Both the position numbers and the translations under genes were made by a program. A DNA stretch of 64,000 nt from Mangrovibacterium lignilyticum (GTDB lineage Bacteria > Bacteroidota > Bacteroidia > Bacteroidales > Prolixibacteraceae): contig NZ_WKLH01000002.1 in NCBI RefSeq assembly GCF_010882175.1, forward strand, positions 62,001 to 126,000, given 5' to 3'. Numbering within the stretch: position 1 is the first letter of the stretch; every line of letters starts with the position of its first letter. The notes beneath the pieces are model-generated. The model saw only the letters and a list, made by a program, of their open reading frames with translations, had not been told where the DNA came from and did no database searches. This document shows positions 1 through 9,010 of the stretch, piece by piece.

Positions 1-2703
1 CGTAGTTCGCCACGTCCCGGTAACGAAGGGATTAAATTCCAAATCCGTGGTGCTACTTCGGTTAACGGTGGATCTCCCTTGTTAATCGTCGATGGTGTGC
101 CAGTAATTAACAACGGTGGCGCGGGTTTCGATAACCTGAACCCGGATGATATCGAGTCCATATCTGTTTTGAAAGACGGTGCAGCTTCAATTTACGGAGC
201 GAAGGCTGCCAACGGCGTAATTTTGGTTACCACTAAAAGAGGGAAAGGATCTTTAAAGGTCGATTATACCGGTAATATGCGCTTTACAACCAATGGTATT
301 GTAAACTATTCGCCCGACATGACCCAATATGCTACCATGTGGATAGAAGCAAACAAAGAGGAAGAGGTTCCAAACTGGTGGGTATGGCAAAATGAAGAAA
401 TCATGCAGAAAATGCAGCAGGGCGTGGAAGGTGCTTACCCCCTTTTTGGTACCGATTACTTCATTTTTAATGCTAACAGGTTGGACGAAATGTTTGGCAC
501 CCGCTTTTCTTATCAGCATAATTTGAGCCTATCAAACAGTACTGATAAAATGGGATACCGGATATCGTTAGGATATGCAGATAACCAAGGTAACCTGCTA
601 ACTGCCTACGATGGGCAGAAACAGTACAATTTCCGATTGAATTACGACTATAAGCTTTCTGAAAAGCTTAAACTGGAAACTGGTGTTAGTGTGATCAATA
701 CAAATACAAGTGCTCCATCCGTTGGCCTTGATAATACACTCTACGGTTATGATATGCCTTTCTTTCCTGCAAAAAACCCGTATGGACAATGGTTTGCGTG
801 TTTTAATGGGATTGATGCGGGAGCAAACCGGAATGCTGCTGCAATGACCAGTGATGGTGGTCGCGACGATCAAAAAGATCTTCTTGGAAGAGTGGATTTA
901 AAAGGTACTTATCAGATTATTGACGGCCTGGATTTTGAAGCCATGGCTTCGTTGCAAACTCGGAGATATGACCAGGAGAGATACGTATTGGAGGTGCCGG
1001 TATATAACTGGTATGGTGAACAAACCGGGATAGGTAAAAATACCGGCGGAACGGCTAACAATTACTATGTAAAGAGTAGAACCGACAATTATCAATATTA
1101 TTCAGCCTTGTTGCGCTTCAATAAAACAATTAACGAAGTACATAATTTCTCAGCGTTGGCTGGTATTAATGCGGAAAAATATGAAAGCCGGTATATCGAT
1201 GCCAAACGTATTGGTGTTGACGATTATGGCGTACAGGATATTAGTTTAGCTTCAGCAGAGACTCAGACAAACGGAGGCGGTAAATCTGAAAACGGGACCT
1301 TCTCTTACCTGGCTAAGTTTAATTATAATTACAAAGAAAAGTACCTCGTTGAAGCGATGGTTCGAAGTGATGGTGATTCTCGTTTTGCATCAGATTATAA
1401 GTTTAAAACGTTTGCGTCAGCATCAGTGGGGTGGGTGTTTTCAAGTGAAGAATTTTTTAGCGGACTGAACTCAATTATCAGTTTTGGTAAATTACGGTTT
1501 AGTTATGGTAACGCAGGGAATAACGTAGGCATCGGCGAATTCGACTACCTCAGCCTTGTAAATACCGGAACGAGCGTTCTGGGAAATCCGGCAGCACCAC
1601 AAAACTCTGCATCTTTAGCGAATAATGGTTTGATCAGCTATCAAAGAACCTGGGAACGGGTTGAGCAAACAAATGGTGGTATTGATTTAAGATTTTTGGA
1701 CGGCCGTTTATCTGCGTCATTCGACTACTTTGAAAAGAATAACATTGGTATGTTGACCAATGTAACTTATCCTTCTGTATTGGGGGGCAGTGCACCAAAA
1801 ACCAACAGCGGGCGTTTCAACACCAAAGGATGGGAAGCGATAGTTAGCTGGAACGACAAGATCAAGGATTTCAGTTATAACCTGTCTCTAAATATTGGTA
1901 ATACCAATACAATGGTTACCGAGGTTGAAGGAGCTGACAATTACGGCGCTGGAAAAAACGGTATCGTCAATGGTCATCCTTACCAGAGTTGGTTCGTTTA
2001 TAAAACGGATGGCTATTTTAAAGACCAGGCAGAGGTTGATGCCTATTATGCACAGTATGGAGCCAGTGACGATCTGGCCAGCTTACCTGCAGGTAACTCA
2101 AAAGCAACATTACGCCCGGGCGATACCAAGAAAGTGGATGTAGCCGGGACAGGCAATATTACATCAACAGGTAATGAGAAGAGTTCATTGGTATATGCCG
2201 GAGATGCTGCTCCACACTACAACTTTGGTATCCGGATGGGAGCTTCCTGGAAAGGATTTGATCTTTCAGCTCTTTTTCAGGGACAGCTGAAGCAGAATAT
2301 CATGCGTAGTGGCTATATGGCTTATCCGTTTACAGCCATCTGGACAAACCAAAACCCAAATTTTATCGGGAATACATGGACTGAAGATCATACAGATGCG
2401 CTGTTTCCTCGTTTAACGGTTAACCCAACTCGCGCAAAATGGAACTATGCCAACAACGACTTCATGTTACAGAACAACCGATATATTCGTTTGAAGTCAT
2501 TGGTCGTAGGGTACACGCTACCGAAAAGCCTGACAAGTAAAGCCAAGTTAGAAAAAGTACGTGTTTACTTTTCTGGAAACGATTTGTGGGAATCATCTAG
2601 CATAAAAGACGGATTTGACCCGGAGATGGGAGAAGCATCTGTTGATAGCAACGGTTATCCATTTGCTCGTACATGGTCGTTTGGTGTAAACGTTGGATTT
2701 TAA
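1..2703 (+). CDS. SusC-family TonB-dependent outer-membrane transporter (5' end outside window)
   Basis: Open from base 1 without a start codon, so the N-terminus (signal peptide, carboxypeptidase-like domain, TonB box) lies upstream. About 900 residues remain. The plug domain is visible at once: LLIVDGVPV, then DIESISVLKDG and AANGVILVTTKRG, the classic SusC signature. The rest is a beta-barrel with many aromatic strand ends, finishing on a terminal Phe (FGVNVGF). The family imports oligosaccharides across the outer membrane under TonB power, capped by a SusD lipoprotein. The susD gene follows after 36 bp, and a chain of lyases and hydrolases follows on the same strand, so this is the transporter of PUL A. 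Whether it carries an STN signalling domain cannot be seen. Confidence 0.95.
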   Translation, partial: RSSPRPGNEGIKFQIRGATSVNGGSPLLIVDGVPVINNGGAGFDNLNPDDIESISVLKDGAASIYGAKAANGVILVTTKRGKGSLKVDYTGNMRFTTNGIVNYSPDMTQYATMWIEANKEEEVPNWWVWQNEEIMQKMQQGVEGAYPLFGTDYFIFNANRLDEMFGTRFSYQHNLSLSNSTDKMGYRISLGYADNQGNLLTAYDGQKQYNFRLNYDYKLSEKLKLETGVSVINTNTSAPSVGLDNTLYGYDMPFFPAKNPYGQWFACFNGIDAGANRNAAAMTSDGGRDDQKDLLGRVDLKGTYQIIDGLDFEAMASLQTRRYDQERYVLEVPVYNWYGEQTGIGKNTGGTANNYYVKSRTDNYQYYSALLRFNKTINEVHNFSALAGINAEKYESRYIDAKRIGVDDYGVQDISLASAETQTNGGGKSENGTFSYLAKFNYNYKEKYLVEAMVRSDGDSRFASDYKFKTFASASVGWVFSSEEFFSGLNSIISFGKLRFSYGNAGNNVGIGEFDYLSLVNTGTSVLGNPAAPQNSASLANNGLISYQRTWERVEQTNGGIDLRFLDGRLSASFDYFEKNNIGMLTNVTYPSVLGGSAPKTNSGRFNTKGWEAIVSWNDKIKDFSYNLSLNIGNTNTMVTEVEGADNYGAGKNGIVNGHPYQSWFVYKTDGYFKDQAEVDAYYAQYGASDDLASLPAGNSKATLRPGDTKKVDVAGTGNITSTGNEKSSLVYAGDAAPHYNFGIRMGASWKGFDLSALFQGQLKQNIMRSGYMAYPFTAIWTNQNPNFIGNTWTEDHTDALFPRLTVNPTRAKWNYANNDFMLQNNRYIRLKSLVVGYTLPKSLTSKAKLEKVRVYFSGNDLWESSSIKDGFDPEMGEASVDSNGYPFARTWSFGVNVGF

Positions 2704-2739
2704 TTGGGTAAATTTTACGGTTAACAGTAAAAAAGAAAT

Positions 2740-4530
2740 ATGATGAAAAAATTAATATATTTTATTGTAATTGGAACTTTGTTTCTGGCTGCAAGTTCTT
2801 GTCAGGACAATTTTATCGAACTGACACCGCCGGCACAATTCACAGACGAGGTATATTTTAAGGTTTCTAGTGATTTTAAAGCGTATACTGCAAGCTTTTA
2901 CGGTGGTTTACCAGGATGGGATTTTGGAACGATGGATAACAGTTCCGATCTTACTGCAAATGGAAATGGTGCCGGTTTTGATTTGGGACATGGCACAATA
3001 TCCTTAGGTGGTACTAGCTGGAGTTATTCCGGAATTAGGAGCTATAATATTTTGTTGGATAAGGCTAAAGAATATCCAGGTAATGAAGTGGATATAGCTC
3101 AATATGTGGGTGAAGCCTATTTCTTCCGTGCTTTTGCTTATTTCAATTTATTGAAAACATTTGGGGGAGTTCCTGTTGTGACTTCTATACTTGATATTGA
3201 CTCTCCTGAGTTGTATGCACCACGTAACAGTCGTTATGAAGTGGTTGACCAGATTATTAGCGATTTGGATGCTGCAATTGGCAAGTTGCCGACAGAACAG
3301 GCTATTGGCAGTGATGATAAAGGCAGGATCAGCAAATGGGCTGCTGAAGCATTTAAGGCTCAGGTGTTACTTTACGAAGCGACCTGGGAGAAATATGTAG
3401 GACAGGGCCCCGACGGTGATGGAACAACGGCTGGAGCAGGTAAAGCAGGCTATGATGCTGCCGATGTAGATCAATATTTGTCTGAAGTTGTGACGTTGAC
3501 AGAAGACGTGATGACCAACGGAGGATATGAATTGTGGAACAAGAATGATGATCCGTTGATGGACAATGCGAGCCATTGGTACCTGTTTAACCTGGAAGAT
3601 GCAGGCAGTAACCCGGGCGGTTACGATAAGACAACCAACAAAGAATATATTTTATACCAGGTGTATGATTACACGTATAAGCAAAGTGGTAAAAACCTAA
3701 CCTGGACTGGTTATCAATTATATCCCAGCCGCAAGTTTGTTGATATGGCCGTTTGTAAAGATGGCTTGCCACCGGAAAAGTCTTCTCAATTTCAGGGATA
3801 TCACACAAGAGGTGATGAATTTATGAACAGAGACTTACGTCTGATCAATTATGTCTATGGGTCAGAAGAGCCTTCTACAACTTTGACATTGGATTATGGA
3901 AGTTTAGGTTTCAGTGGCTATGGCAACATGAAATATGCAGTGTACTTGCCTGGTCCTGAACCCAACGGACGACGTACCGATGGAACAGAGTCCTATGACT
4001 ATCCAATTATTCGCCTGGCTGAGGTTTATCTGATGTATGCCGAAGCCTTGGTTGAACTGAACGGTGGCATTACAGATGAGCAATTGAACGCCTCGATTAA
4101 CAAGCTACGTGACCGTGCTGCTGTAGCTCATCTGACAAACGAATTAGTTAACGTTAACGGCTTGGATCTATTAACGGAGGTAAGAAGAGAGAGAGCGGTA
4201 GAATTATACAAAGAAGGAAAGCGTTTTGACGACCTGAAACGTTGGGGGATTTTAGAGGAATCATTGAATGCATCTCACTGCGGAATGGTTGTCGGCGATG
4301 CCTCATATTCGACCGAGTTTAAAGACGAGCAAGGCAATGCAACAGCTAACTATTTGCCTAACTCCTATGTGTGGGGAGAGGAAACCGTTGAAACTCCATC
4401 TGGTGAGTTGAAGTGTGTCGTTGTAGACAGCTACCAGAACATTACCGTTTCGTCGAAGCACTATCTGTATCCAATCCCACTGTCACAAATGATTTTGAAT
4501 GAGGATTTGCTTCAAAATCCGGGATATTAA
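2740..4530 (+). CDS. SusD-family glycan-binding lipoprotein (PUL A)
   Basis: 596 residues. It begins MMKKLIYF with a hydrophobic segment and a lipobox-like ASSC at about residues 18-21, so it should be a lipidated surface protein. The N-terminal SusD region has the TPR-type helices (VGEAYFFRAFAYFNLLKTFGGVP). The C-terminal RagB/SusD domain includes RLAEVYLMYAEAL and RRERAVELYKEGKRFDDLKRWG, and the protein ends QNPGY. SusD proteins act as the lid of the SusC channel and bind the glycan. It sits 36 bp after the susC gene, and the two are surely co-transcribed. The sequence differs clearly from the SusD proteins of PULs B and C, so it probably recognises another substrate. Confidence 0.96.
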   Translation: MMKKLIYFIVIGTLFLAASSCQDNFIELTPPAQFTDEVYFKVSSDFKAYTASFYGGLPGWDFGTMDNSSDLTANGNGAGFDLGHGTISLGGTSWSYSGIRSYNILLDKAKEYPGNEVDIAQYVGEAYFFRAFAYFNLLKTFGGVPVVTSILDIDSPELYAPRNSRYEVVDQIISDLDAAIGKLPTEQAIGSDDKGRISKWAAEAFKAQVLLYEATWEKYVGQGPDGDGTTAGAGKAGYDAADVDQYLSEVVTLTEDVMTNGGYELWNKNDDPLMDNASHWYLFNLEDAGSNPGGYDKTTNKEYILYQVYDYTYKQSGKNLTWTGYQLYPSRKFVDMAVCKDGLPPEKSSQFQGYHTRGDEFMNRDLRLINYVYGSEEPSTTLTLDYGSLGFSGYGNMKYAVYLPGPEPNGRRTDGTESYDYPIIRLAEVYLMYAEALVELNGGITDEQLNASINKLRDRAAVAHLTNELVNVNGLDLLTEVRRERAVELYKEGKRFDDLKRWGILEESLNASHCGMVVGDASYSTEFKDEQGNATANYLPNSYVWGEETVETPSGELKCVVVDSYQNITVSSKHYLYPIPLSQMILNEDLLQNPGY

Positions 4531-4662
4531 TCTTACTGGTAGAAATTATCTAATCCGAATTTTTCTCGAGAACGAAACATGATTTGTACTTCCTGTTTTC
4601 CATTGAAAAGCAAATGAATCATGCTGGTTTTCGGCAACAATGAATTTTAAAATGATTCACTT

Positions 4663-5895
4663 ATGAAAAATAGAATATTTCATATAGCTTTTTTACTAAC
4701 CGTATTGAGCTTGCTCTTTTTCGCGTGCGAAGAGGGCCCGAATTTCGTAGATTACAGTAACTATTACCCGGAAGCAACGGTTACCGGGCTAAGCAATACT
4801 ATCGGATTCCCCGGCCAGGAGGTCACCATTAACGGAAGCAATCTCGACACGTTGACCGGGGCTGCCAAAGTTTGGTTTGGGGGAATACAAACGTTGGCTA
4901 CCGACCTGGTAAGCAGTAATGGTAACCAGTTGGTTGTAAAAGTACCTGCTGACGCGGTATCCGGTCCGGTCGGCTTGCAGATATGGACAACAAAAATCGA
5001 TAGTATTGCGATGTTTACAGTTTTGCCCGCACCCGCAATATCGTCGGTAGTTTCTCAAGGAGTAGCTGAAAATATTGCCGAGCCAGGTGATGTGGTGTTA
5101 ATCAACGGAGCTAACTTTTTGACCGATCAGGCAAGTGTTGCAGTAGATTTCAACGGAACACCAGTTTCTGAGATCGTCTCGTTGAGCAGTACTCTGATAA
5201 CAGTAAAAGCACCTTCGGGTTACGCTGCCGGGAATGTAAATGTAACCTTCAACGACGATTTTACAATTACTGGTTCTGGTTTTGCCTTGTCTCCGGGAAT
5301 CTCTCCAGGAGATGTAAGTGTAATCTTCCTGAAAAACTACATGCAGCCGTTTACGACCAATAATATGACCACAGACCAGGGTTTCAGTGGGACAAACTGG
5401 GGTACTCCGGACTTCTGGACTGTCAATGAAGCTGGCTTGAATGTAACAAACAGTGGAGCTACGGCGCCAACCGGTGGGGCAAACTATCAAAAGAGTGGTA
5501 TGGCTAATATCGGCGAACTATGTTTCCAGGCGGGCTGGGGATGCGCAGCTCTCACCAATGGAAAATATTATCAAACAACCACGCTGCCGGCAGGTAGTTA
5601 CCAGGTAGATATCGAGGTTCAGGAAAGTGCCGGCAATCTGTTCAACGGTACAAATGCCATTTATTTGGTAGTTGACAATGGAACTGAAATTCCTGATTTG
5701 GTAGGAGGCTATGAAGCTCCAACTGCTCTGGCTTCTCTTGCGATACAAAAAGGAATTAGCTATGGTACTAAAACAGTTCAAAATGTAACGTTTACGTTAG
5801 CTGAACAGACTGAGGTGTCGATTGGATTTGTCGTTACGATGGCACCGAACTCTTATGTGAGAGTGAATTATATGAAGCTTATTTTGCTGGAATAG
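4663..5895 (+). CDS. Surface glycan-binding lipoprotein with IPT/TIG domains (PUL A)
   Basis: 410 residues. A signal peptide with lipobox FFAC (about residues 19-22) marks a lipoprotein. Two IPT/TIG immunoglobulin-like repeats follow: the first from about residue 40 (TGLSNTIGFPGQEVTINGSNLD), the second from about 128 (SSVVSQGVAENIAEPGDVVLINGANF). The C-terminal half (about 215-410) is a beta-sandwich of the kind found at the end of many Bacteroidota SusE/SGBP-like proteins (resembling DUF5013), with GELCFQAGWG and a final YVRVNYMKLILLE. It follows susD by 132 bp. Proteins of this layout hold the polysaccharide at the cell surface beside SusCD. It is the only separate binding protein of this kind in the window; PULs B-D have none next to susD. 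No enzymatic motif was seen. Confidence 0.85.
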   Translation: MKNRIFHIAFLLTVLSLLFFACEEGPNFVDYSNYYPEATVTGLSNTIGFPGQEVTINGSNLDTLTGAAKVWFGGIQTLATDLVSSNGNQLVVKVPADAVSGPVGLQIWTTKIDSIAMFTVLPAPAISSVVSQGVAENIAEPGDVVLINGANFLTDQASVAVDFNGTPVSEIVSLSSTLITVKAPSGYAAGNVNVTFNDDFTITGSGFALSPGISPGDVSVIFLKNYMQPFTTNNMTTDQGFSGTNWGTPDFWTVNEAGLNVTNSGATAPTGGANYQKSGMANIGELCFQAGWGCAALTNGKYYQTTTLPAGSYQVDIEVQESAGNLFNGTNAIYLVVDNGTEIPDLVGGYEAPTALASLAIQKGISYGTKTVQNVTFTLAEQTEVSIGFVVTMAPNSYVRVNYMKLILLE

Positions 5896-5910
5896 CGGTT
5901 TTGAGCAGCA

Positions 5911-5942
5911 ATTACGGGAGCTGTTTTCAGCTCCCGTAATTT
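5911..5942 (+). terminator. Hairpin terminator or attenuator after the TIG protein gene
   Basis: A perfect 13-bp inverted repeat (ATTACGGGAGCTG and its complement) around a TTTT loop lies 16 bp after the stop of the glycan-binding protein. The U tract is weak (TTGATGTT), so it may end only part of the transcripts and set a lower level for the enzyme genes downstream, or protect the susC-susD-SGBP mRNA 3' end. Confidence 0.65.
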
Positions 5943-5988
5943 GATGTTAAGCCCTCAATTTTTTTGAATGAATTAGATAATGTTCCAG

Positions 5989-7305
5989 ATGAAAAGTAAG
6001 TTAAGCAGGATTTTATGGGGAAGTATCGTCATGGTTGTGATGGCTTCCTGGTTTGTGAGTTGCGGGAAAGACAATCCAACTGAGATTATAGATGATGACG
6101 GTGATGAAACAATAGTCGAAGATGAGTTTCCGGTAGACGAAAACAAAGTTTTCAAGCATCCCGGGTTATTGCATACCCAAGCTGATTTTGACCGGGTTAT
6201 AGCAAAAGTAGAGAGTCAATCCTCTCCCTGGATGGAGGGATGGGAAAAGCTGACCAATAATTCGCATGCTCAATTAACTTATAATCCGGCCCCGGTTGTT
6301 AAGTTGGTACGCGGTGGAAATTCAGCCGAAGAACCCGATTCTGACAACTACAGCCGGGCAATGAACGATGTTGCTGCAGCTTATCAGTGTGCAATAAGAT
6401 GGAAGGTTACGGGCGATGAAGCTTACGCCGATAAAGCCGTCGAAATACTTAATGCCTGGGCTGAAGTTTGCGAGCGTATTAGTGGAAACTCAAATACAGC
6501 TTTGGCTGCGGGAATTTATGGGTATGAGTTTGCCAATGCAGGTGAGATTATGCGCGACTACGAGGGGTGGTCAGAAGTTGATTTTCAAAAGTATCAACAA
6601 TGGATGCTGGATGTTTTTTATGCAACGAGTTCTGCATTTATTGAGACGCACTGGGGAACATGTATCACCCACTACTGGGCCAACTGGGACTTGTGTAACA
6701 TTGCTTGTATCATGTCGGTCGGTGTGCTGTGCGATCGCGTCGATCTCTATAAAGATGCGATCGATTATCTGATAGATGGCTTGGGAAATGGAAATCTCCA
6801 TAAATGTATCAATTACATTCATCCAAAGTCAACAAACGATGATATCGACTTGGGGCAGATTCAGGAGAGTGGTAGAGACCAGGGACATACATTAATGGAT
6901 ATTGGTCTTTTAGGAACAATTTGCCAAATGGCCTATAATCAGGGCGAAGATCTGTTTGCCTACGACGATAATTTGGTGCTGAAAGGTGCGGAGTACACTG
7001 CTAAATACAATTTTGCAAATCTCCAGGTGCCGTTTACCGAATATACGCGTGTTTATACTGATGCGTGGAGCCAATGCGGTGGTCGCGAAGTACATACTCA
7101 AATTAGTTCATCCGGCAAAGCGGGAGAACGACCTATCTGGGAACTGATTTACAATCACTATGTGGTGAAGGAAGGTATTGAAGCCCGTTATGTAACCCTG
7201 GCGGCACAGCGGCACCGACCCGAAGGAGGAGGTGGAGATTATGGCTCTAACAGTGGTGGGTTTGATCAACTCGGATTGGGAACGTTGATGTATGCGCTTG
7301 AATAA
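5989..7305 (+). CDS. Alginate-lyase-superfamily polysaccharide lyase, PL38-like
   Basis: 438 residues from the ATG at 5989; another ATG three codons earlier (5980) is possible. MKSKLSRIL plus a hydrophobic run to FVSC gives a lipoprotein signal. The body is all-alpha and resembles the (alpha/alpha) toroid of the Alginate_lyase family (PF05426): HPGLLHTQADFDRV, AAYQCAIRWKVTGDEAYADKA, THWGTCITHYWANWDLCN, and ESGRDQGHT. Such enzymes cleave uronic-acid-containing chains by beta-elimination, leaving an unsaturated sugar at the new non-reducing end. The GH88 gene two genes on would remove that sugar, which supports the call. PL38 is the closest CAZy family I can suggest, but the assignment is by eye, and alginate itself is not implied. 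Confidence 0.75.
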   Translation: MKSKLSRILWGSIVMVVMASWFVSCGKDNPTEIIDDDGDETIVEDEFPVDENKVFKHPGLLHTQADFDRVIAKVESQSSPWMEGWEKLTNNSHAQLTYNPAPVVKLVRGGNSAEEPDSDNYSRAMNDVAAAYQCAIRWKVTGDEAYADKAVEILNAWAEVCERISGNSNTALAAGIYGYEFANAGEIMRDYEGWSEVDFQKYQQWMLDVFYATSSAFIETHWGTCITHYWANWDLCNIACIMSVGVLCDRVDLYKDAIDYLIDGLGNGNLHKCINYIHPKSTNDDIDLGQIQESGRDQGHTLMDIGLLGTICQMAYNQGEDLFAYDDNLVLKGAEYTAKYNFANLQVPFTEYTRVYTDAWSQCGGREVHTQISSSGKAGERPIWELIYNHYVVKEGIEARYVTLAAQRHRPEGGGGDYGSNSGGFDQLGLGTLMYALE

Positions 7306-7465
7306 TGAAAGTGTATATTTTGTTAATCATAAAATATTGCGAAACCCTCATTTAGGTTGCAATAAGAATAAAGGTAGCAGAGGGGATTTACCCGGCAGGA
7401 TGATTCTTCATCTGTTTGCCGATGTAATGCCGCCGATCTGACCAATAATTTATTTGAAAATAAAA

Positions 7466-8953
7466 ATGAAAAAAAGGAAACTAAATATTCGTCTTTTGCA
7501 AATTGGTTTCATTCTGACCGTATTGATTCTTACGGGCACGCAAGCCTTTTCAAAAGATAAGCTAATTACATATCCAGCACCGGAAGGAGCAATATTGACG
7601 AAAGACTTTACAGTCAAGGTTCGTCAAGCAGGGCAGGAGTGGCACGAGCTTGCCGGTTACCGGGTAAAAGTGGATGAAGTTAGAGAAACCAAGCATAACG
7701 AATCGATTGCAACAATGAGTTATTTCGACTTTTTCGGAACGGTTGAAGTCGCAGTTACGTTTAATAACGGTACTGTTGAATCGGGCCGGGTTCGTCCGCT
7801 ATCATACGAAATTGAACCGAAGATCGATGGAAATACACTGACTTTTCAACTTGATCGTCCCCGCAACCTTTCAGTGGAGGTTAATGGCGACATTTTTCAT
7901 AATCTTCATCTGTTTGCCAATCCAATAGAAGATTATATTCCGAATCCGACCGACACCAATACAATCTACTTTGGACCAGGTATACATCAATTTGAAAACA
8001 GGAAGCTTTATGTGCCTTCAGGAAAAACGGTCTATATCGCTGGCGGGGCCATATTGATGGGACAAGTATTGATCGAGAATGCGCAGGATGTAAAGGTACT
8101 TGGACGCGGCATGATAGACCACCGCATTAAGATGGGTGTTAGCATTGCTAACTCGAAAAACGTGTTGGTAGAGGGTATTTTTTGTACCCAATGTGCAACA
8201 GGCGGTTCCGATAGTGTGACCATCCGCAACGTGAAAAGCATTAGTTATTACGGTTGGGGCGACGGGATGAATGTTTTTGCCAGCAACAATGTATTGTTTG
8301 ATCATGTTTTCTGCAGGAACTCTGACGATTGTACAACTGTTTACGCCACGCGGAAGGGATTTACCGGAGGTTGTAATAATATCACCATGCAAAATTCGAC
8401 ACTTTGGGCCGATGTCGCACATCCCATTATGATCGGTATACATGGCAACAGTGATGATCCTGATACGATTCAAAATTTGAAATATCTGAACATTGACATT
8501 CTTGACCAGAAAGAAATGCAGGTGGATTACCAGGGATGCATGACCATCAATGCAGGTGATAATAACGTGGTCAAAGATGTTCTTTTCGAAGATATTCGGG
8601 TAGAAGACTTTCGGGAAGGTCAACTGCTTAACCTTCGGATTTTTAACAATCAAAAGTATTGTACGGCACCTGGATTGGGGATCGAGAACATAACGTTTCG
8701 AAATATCGAATATAACGGAGATAATGCAAACCTATCCATTATTTCAGGCTACAATGAAGAGCGAAAAGTTAAAGATATCACATTCGAAAATCTTAGAATA
8801 AACGGGCGCCTGATTTCTGATGATATGCCGGGAAAACCAGCATGGTACAAAACTTCCGATTTGGCTCGTTTTTTCGTCGGCGAACACGTTGAAAATGTTC
8901 GCTTTGTTGATACCGAAAAGAATGATTCGGAAGCGAAGTGTACTTCCGAGTAA
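7466..8953 (+). CDS. Secreted right-handed beta-helix protein, GH28-like
   Basis: 495 residues from ATG 7466; the open frame reaches a TTG at 7454, but the ATG heads the better signal peptide (hydrophobic run ending TQAFS). An N-terminal beta-sandwich (about 25-130) precedes a beta-helix with repeated short strands (VKVLGRGMIDHR, ITMQNSTLWAD, DVLFEDIRVEDF). Parts of the GH28 polygalacturonase active site can be recognised: GDGMN where NTD would be, NSDDC for the DD pair, and GIHGN for GHG. The RIK motif is not evident (LRIFNNQKY is the nearest). It could be a hydrolase of uronic-acid linkages that has diverged from GH28 or an unclassified beta-helix enzyme. It lies between the lyase and GH88 genes. 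Confidence 0.65.
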   Translation: MKKRKLNIRLLQIGFILTVLILTGTQAFSKDKLITYPAPEGAILTKDFTVKVRQAGQEWHELAGYRVKVDEVRETKHNESIATMSYFDFFGTVEVAVTFNNGTVESGRVRPLSYEIEPKIDGNTLTFQLDRPRNLSVEVNGDIFHNLHLFANPIEDYIPNPTDTNTIYFGPGIHQFENRKLYVPSGKTVYIAGGAILMGQVLIENAQDVKVLGRGMIDHRIKMGVSIANSKNVLVEGIFCTQCATGGSDSVTIRNVKSISYYGWGDGMNVFASNNVLFDHVFCRNSDDCTTVYATRKGFTGGCNNITMQNSTLWADVAHPIMIGIHGNSDDPDTIQNLKYLNIDILDQKEMQVDYQGCMTINAGDNNVVKDVLFEDIRVEDFREGQLLNLRIFNNQKYCTAPGLGIENITFRNIEYNGDNANLSIISGYNEERKVKDITFENLRINGRLISDDMPGKPAWYKTSDLARFFVGEHVENVRFVDTEKNDSEAKCTSE

Positions 8954-9010
8954 GCGCTGTATGGGATGTTGAAAAGAGCAATTGAAGGAAACAATTTTGA
9001 GAATCAAGAA

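Noticed and set aside
79-2703. A separate 874-residue protein starting at TTG 79
   Set aside because: The frame is open to base 1 and the residues before 79 are plug-domain sequence, so this is an internal codon of a longer SusC.
5989-7305. Concluding from the Alginate_lyase fold that PUL A degrades alginate
   Set aside because: No PL6, PL7 or PL17 set with KDG metabolism is seen, and GH88, GH43 and GH97 do not fit alginate.
8018-8653. Long minus-strand frame inside the GH28-like gene
   Set aside because: It lies wholly in a well-supported gene on the other strand, and its translation has no domain-like features.
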